24,927 bases of DNA from JALYTY01 sp964546935 (GTDB lineage: Bacteria > Vulcanimicrobiota > Vulcanimicrobiia > Vulcanimicrobiales > Vulcanimicrobiaceae), in contig CAZJLJ010000045.1 of assembly GCA_964546935.1 (NCBI GenBank), positions 1-24,927 of the forward strand, in the 5' to 3' direction. The position numbers were made by a program, and so were the translations under genes. Positions 23,791-24,927 of the stretch are shown here, piece after piece; the stretch's first letter is position 1; every line of letters begins with the position of its first letter. The notes under the pieces are model-generated. The model made no database searches. It had not been told where the DNA came from and saw only the letters and a program-made list of their open reading frames with translations.

Positions 23791-24096
23791 GTGAATCTCA
23801 AGCCTTTGGCCGATCGCGTGGTCATCGAACACGTGGAGCAGAACGAGAAGACCACTAGTGGCATCTTCTTGCCCGACACTGCGAAAGAGAAGCCCCAGGA
23901 GGGTGTTGTCAGTGCCGTCGGACCCGGCCGCGTGAACGACGATGGCAAGACGCTCCCGATGACCGTTAAGGTCGGCGATCGCGTCATTTATTCGAAGTAC
24001 TCCGGTTCCGAGATCAAAATCGACAACAAAGAGTACCTTATCGTTTCTGAAAAAGACGTGCTCGCCATCGTCGACAAAGTTCCGGCTGGCGTTTAA
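23791..24096 (+). CDS. groES: Co-chaperonin GroES
   Basis: GroES forms the heptameric lid of the GroEL folding chamber in the cytoplasm. The 101-residue product begins MNLKPLADRVVIE, has the mobile loop EKTTSGIFLPDTAKEKP (about 19-35) that contacts GroEL, and ends with DVLAIVDKVPAGV. The start is GTG 23791, set by GGAGG at 23781-23785 with a 5-nt spacer. An in-frame extension to TTG 23713 would run through the CIRCE element and is rejected. groEL follows after 20 bp. Expression is expected to be heat-induced through HrcA. Confidence 0.97.
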   Translation: MNLKPLADRVVIEHVEQNEKTTSGIFLPDTAKEKPQEGVVSAVGPGRVNDDGKTLPMTVKVGDRVIYSKYSGSEIKIDNKEYLIVSEKDVLAIVDKVPAGV

Positions 24097-24116
24097 GGAG
24101 TTTAGGAAAATAGATT

Positions 24117-24927
24117 ATGGCTGCAAAGCAATTAGTTTTTGACGAGAACGCCCGTCGTGCGCTCGAGCGTGGTGCGAACATGCTCGCCGACGCGGTCAAA
24201 GTGACGCTCGGACCGAAAGGCCGCAACGTCGTCCTCGATAAGAAGTTCGGTTCGCCGACGATCACCAACGACGGCGTGACGATCGCGAAAGAAATCGAAC
24301 TGCCCGATGTTTTCGAGAATATGGGCGCCCAGCTCGTCAAGGAAGTTGCTTCCAAGACGAACGACATCGCCGGCGACGGTACGACCACGGCGACGGTTCT
24401 CGCGCAAGCGATCATTCGCGAAGGCCTCCGCAACGTGACCGCCGGCAGCAATCCGCTGCTCATCAAGCGCGGCATCGAAAAGGCGGTTGAAGTCGCGGTT
24501 GAAGCGATGGAAGCCAACAAGCAGATCGTCGACACGAAAGAAAAGATCGCTCAGGTCGCGTCGATCTCCGCAAATGATAAAGAAATCGGCGATCTGATCT
24601 CCGAAGCGATGGAGAAGGTCGGCAAAGACGGCGTGATCACGGTTGAAGAATCGCGCACGCTCAAGACCGAAGTGGAAACCAAAGACGGCATGCAGTTCGA
24701 CAAGGGCTACATCTCGCCGTACATGGCTACCGACAGCGAGCGCATGGAAGCGATTCTCGACGATCCGTACATTCTCGTGACGGAGCGCAAGATCTCGGCG
24801 ATCGCCGACATTCTGCCGCTTCTCGAGAAGATCGTTCAAATGCAGAAGCCGTTGCTCATTATCGCGGAAGATGTCGAAGGTGAAGCGCTTGCGACGCTCG
24901 TCGTCAACAAGCTGCGCGGCACGTTCA
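24117..24927 (+). CDS. groEL: Chaperonin GroEL, 5' part, cut by the window end
   Basis: GroEL is the 14-mer ATP-driven folding chamber that works with GroES. The 270 residues present begin MAAKQLVFDENARRALERG. They contain the equatorial ATP-binding VTLGPKGRNV (29-38) and GDGTTTATVLA (from 86; D87 is the catalytic aspartate position), then the start of the apical domain with GYISPYMATDSERM. About half of the ~540-residue protein lies beyond the window. ATG 24117 has AGGA nine bases upstream. It is in one operon with groES. Confidence 0.97.
   Translation, partial: MAAKQLVFDENARRALERGANMLADAVKVTLGPKGRNVVLDKKFGSPTITNDGVTIAKEIELPDVFENMGAQLVKEVASKTNDIAGDGTTTATVLAQAIIREGLRNVTAGSNPLLIKRGIEKAVEVAVEAMEANKQIVDTKEKIAQVASISANDKEIGDLISEAMEKVGKDGVITVEESRTLKTEVETKDGMQFDKGYISPYMATDSERMEAILDDPYILVTERKISAIADILPLLEKIVQMQKPLLIIAEDVEGEALATLVVNKLRGTF

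Noticed and set aside
1..24927. tRNA, rRNA, CRISPR arrays, insertion sequences, prophage or toxin-antitoxin loci
   Set aside because: I looked for these on both strands and saw no cloverleaf-like segment, regular repeat-spacer array, transposase, integrase or terminal inverted repeats.

Overview
The window (about 24.9 kb, GC-rich) is a chromosomal segment of a bacterium that makes a conventional peptidoglycan. Its MurE carries the DNPR signature of meso-diaminopimelate-adding enzymes. Gene order and protein character do not match any well-studied model genome. They would fit an under-sampled lineage such as Eremiobacterota (WPS-2) or a relative, but this is an impression and not a demonstrated placement. 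A 100-base run of N at 16621-16720 shows that this is a draft or metagenome-type scaffold.

Region 1 (1-15065, + strand) is a compact division and cell wall (dcw) operon: mraZ, rsmH, an ftsL-like gene, ftsI, murE, murF, a CofE-like gene, mraY, murD, ftsW, murG, murC, murB, ddl. Three in-phase GTGGTG repeats just before mraZ look like the MraZ autoregulatory operator. From ftsI to ddl there is not one intergenic base: all ten junctions overlap by 1 to 8 nt. The unusual member is the CofE-like gene between murF and mraY. It belongs to the F420-0:glutamate ligase superfamily, yet every neighbour works on lipid II. ftsQ, ftsA and ftsZ do not follow ddl.

Region 2 (15066-18300) holds a Tat-exported metal-dependent amidohydrolase (+), a convergent DUF5069-type gene broken by the assembly gap (-), a 171-bp divergent intergenic region with a strong hairpin capped by a UUCG loop, and a citrate synthase gene (+) that probably starts at TTG.

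Region 3 (18301-22720) holds a secreted retropepsin-like protein with a PDZ-like tail (+, probable CTG start). Its 3' end overlaps a minus-strand pair, alr followed by a surface protein with a copper-amine-oxidase N-terminal domain. An agmatinase/arginase-family gene runs divergently from alr.

Region 4 (22695-24927) holds two small membrane proteins of unknown function separated by a region with two inverted repeats, then groES and the 5' part of groEL behind a promoter and a CIRCE operator, which implies HrcA heat-shock control.

The genes form one theme over most of the window. MurC/D/E/F, MurB, Ddl and Alr make the UDP-MurNAc-pentapeptide, MraY and MurG turn it into lipid II, and FtsW/FtsI polymerise and cross-link it at the septum. 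I saw no tRNA, rRNA, CRISPR array, insertion sequence or prophage.
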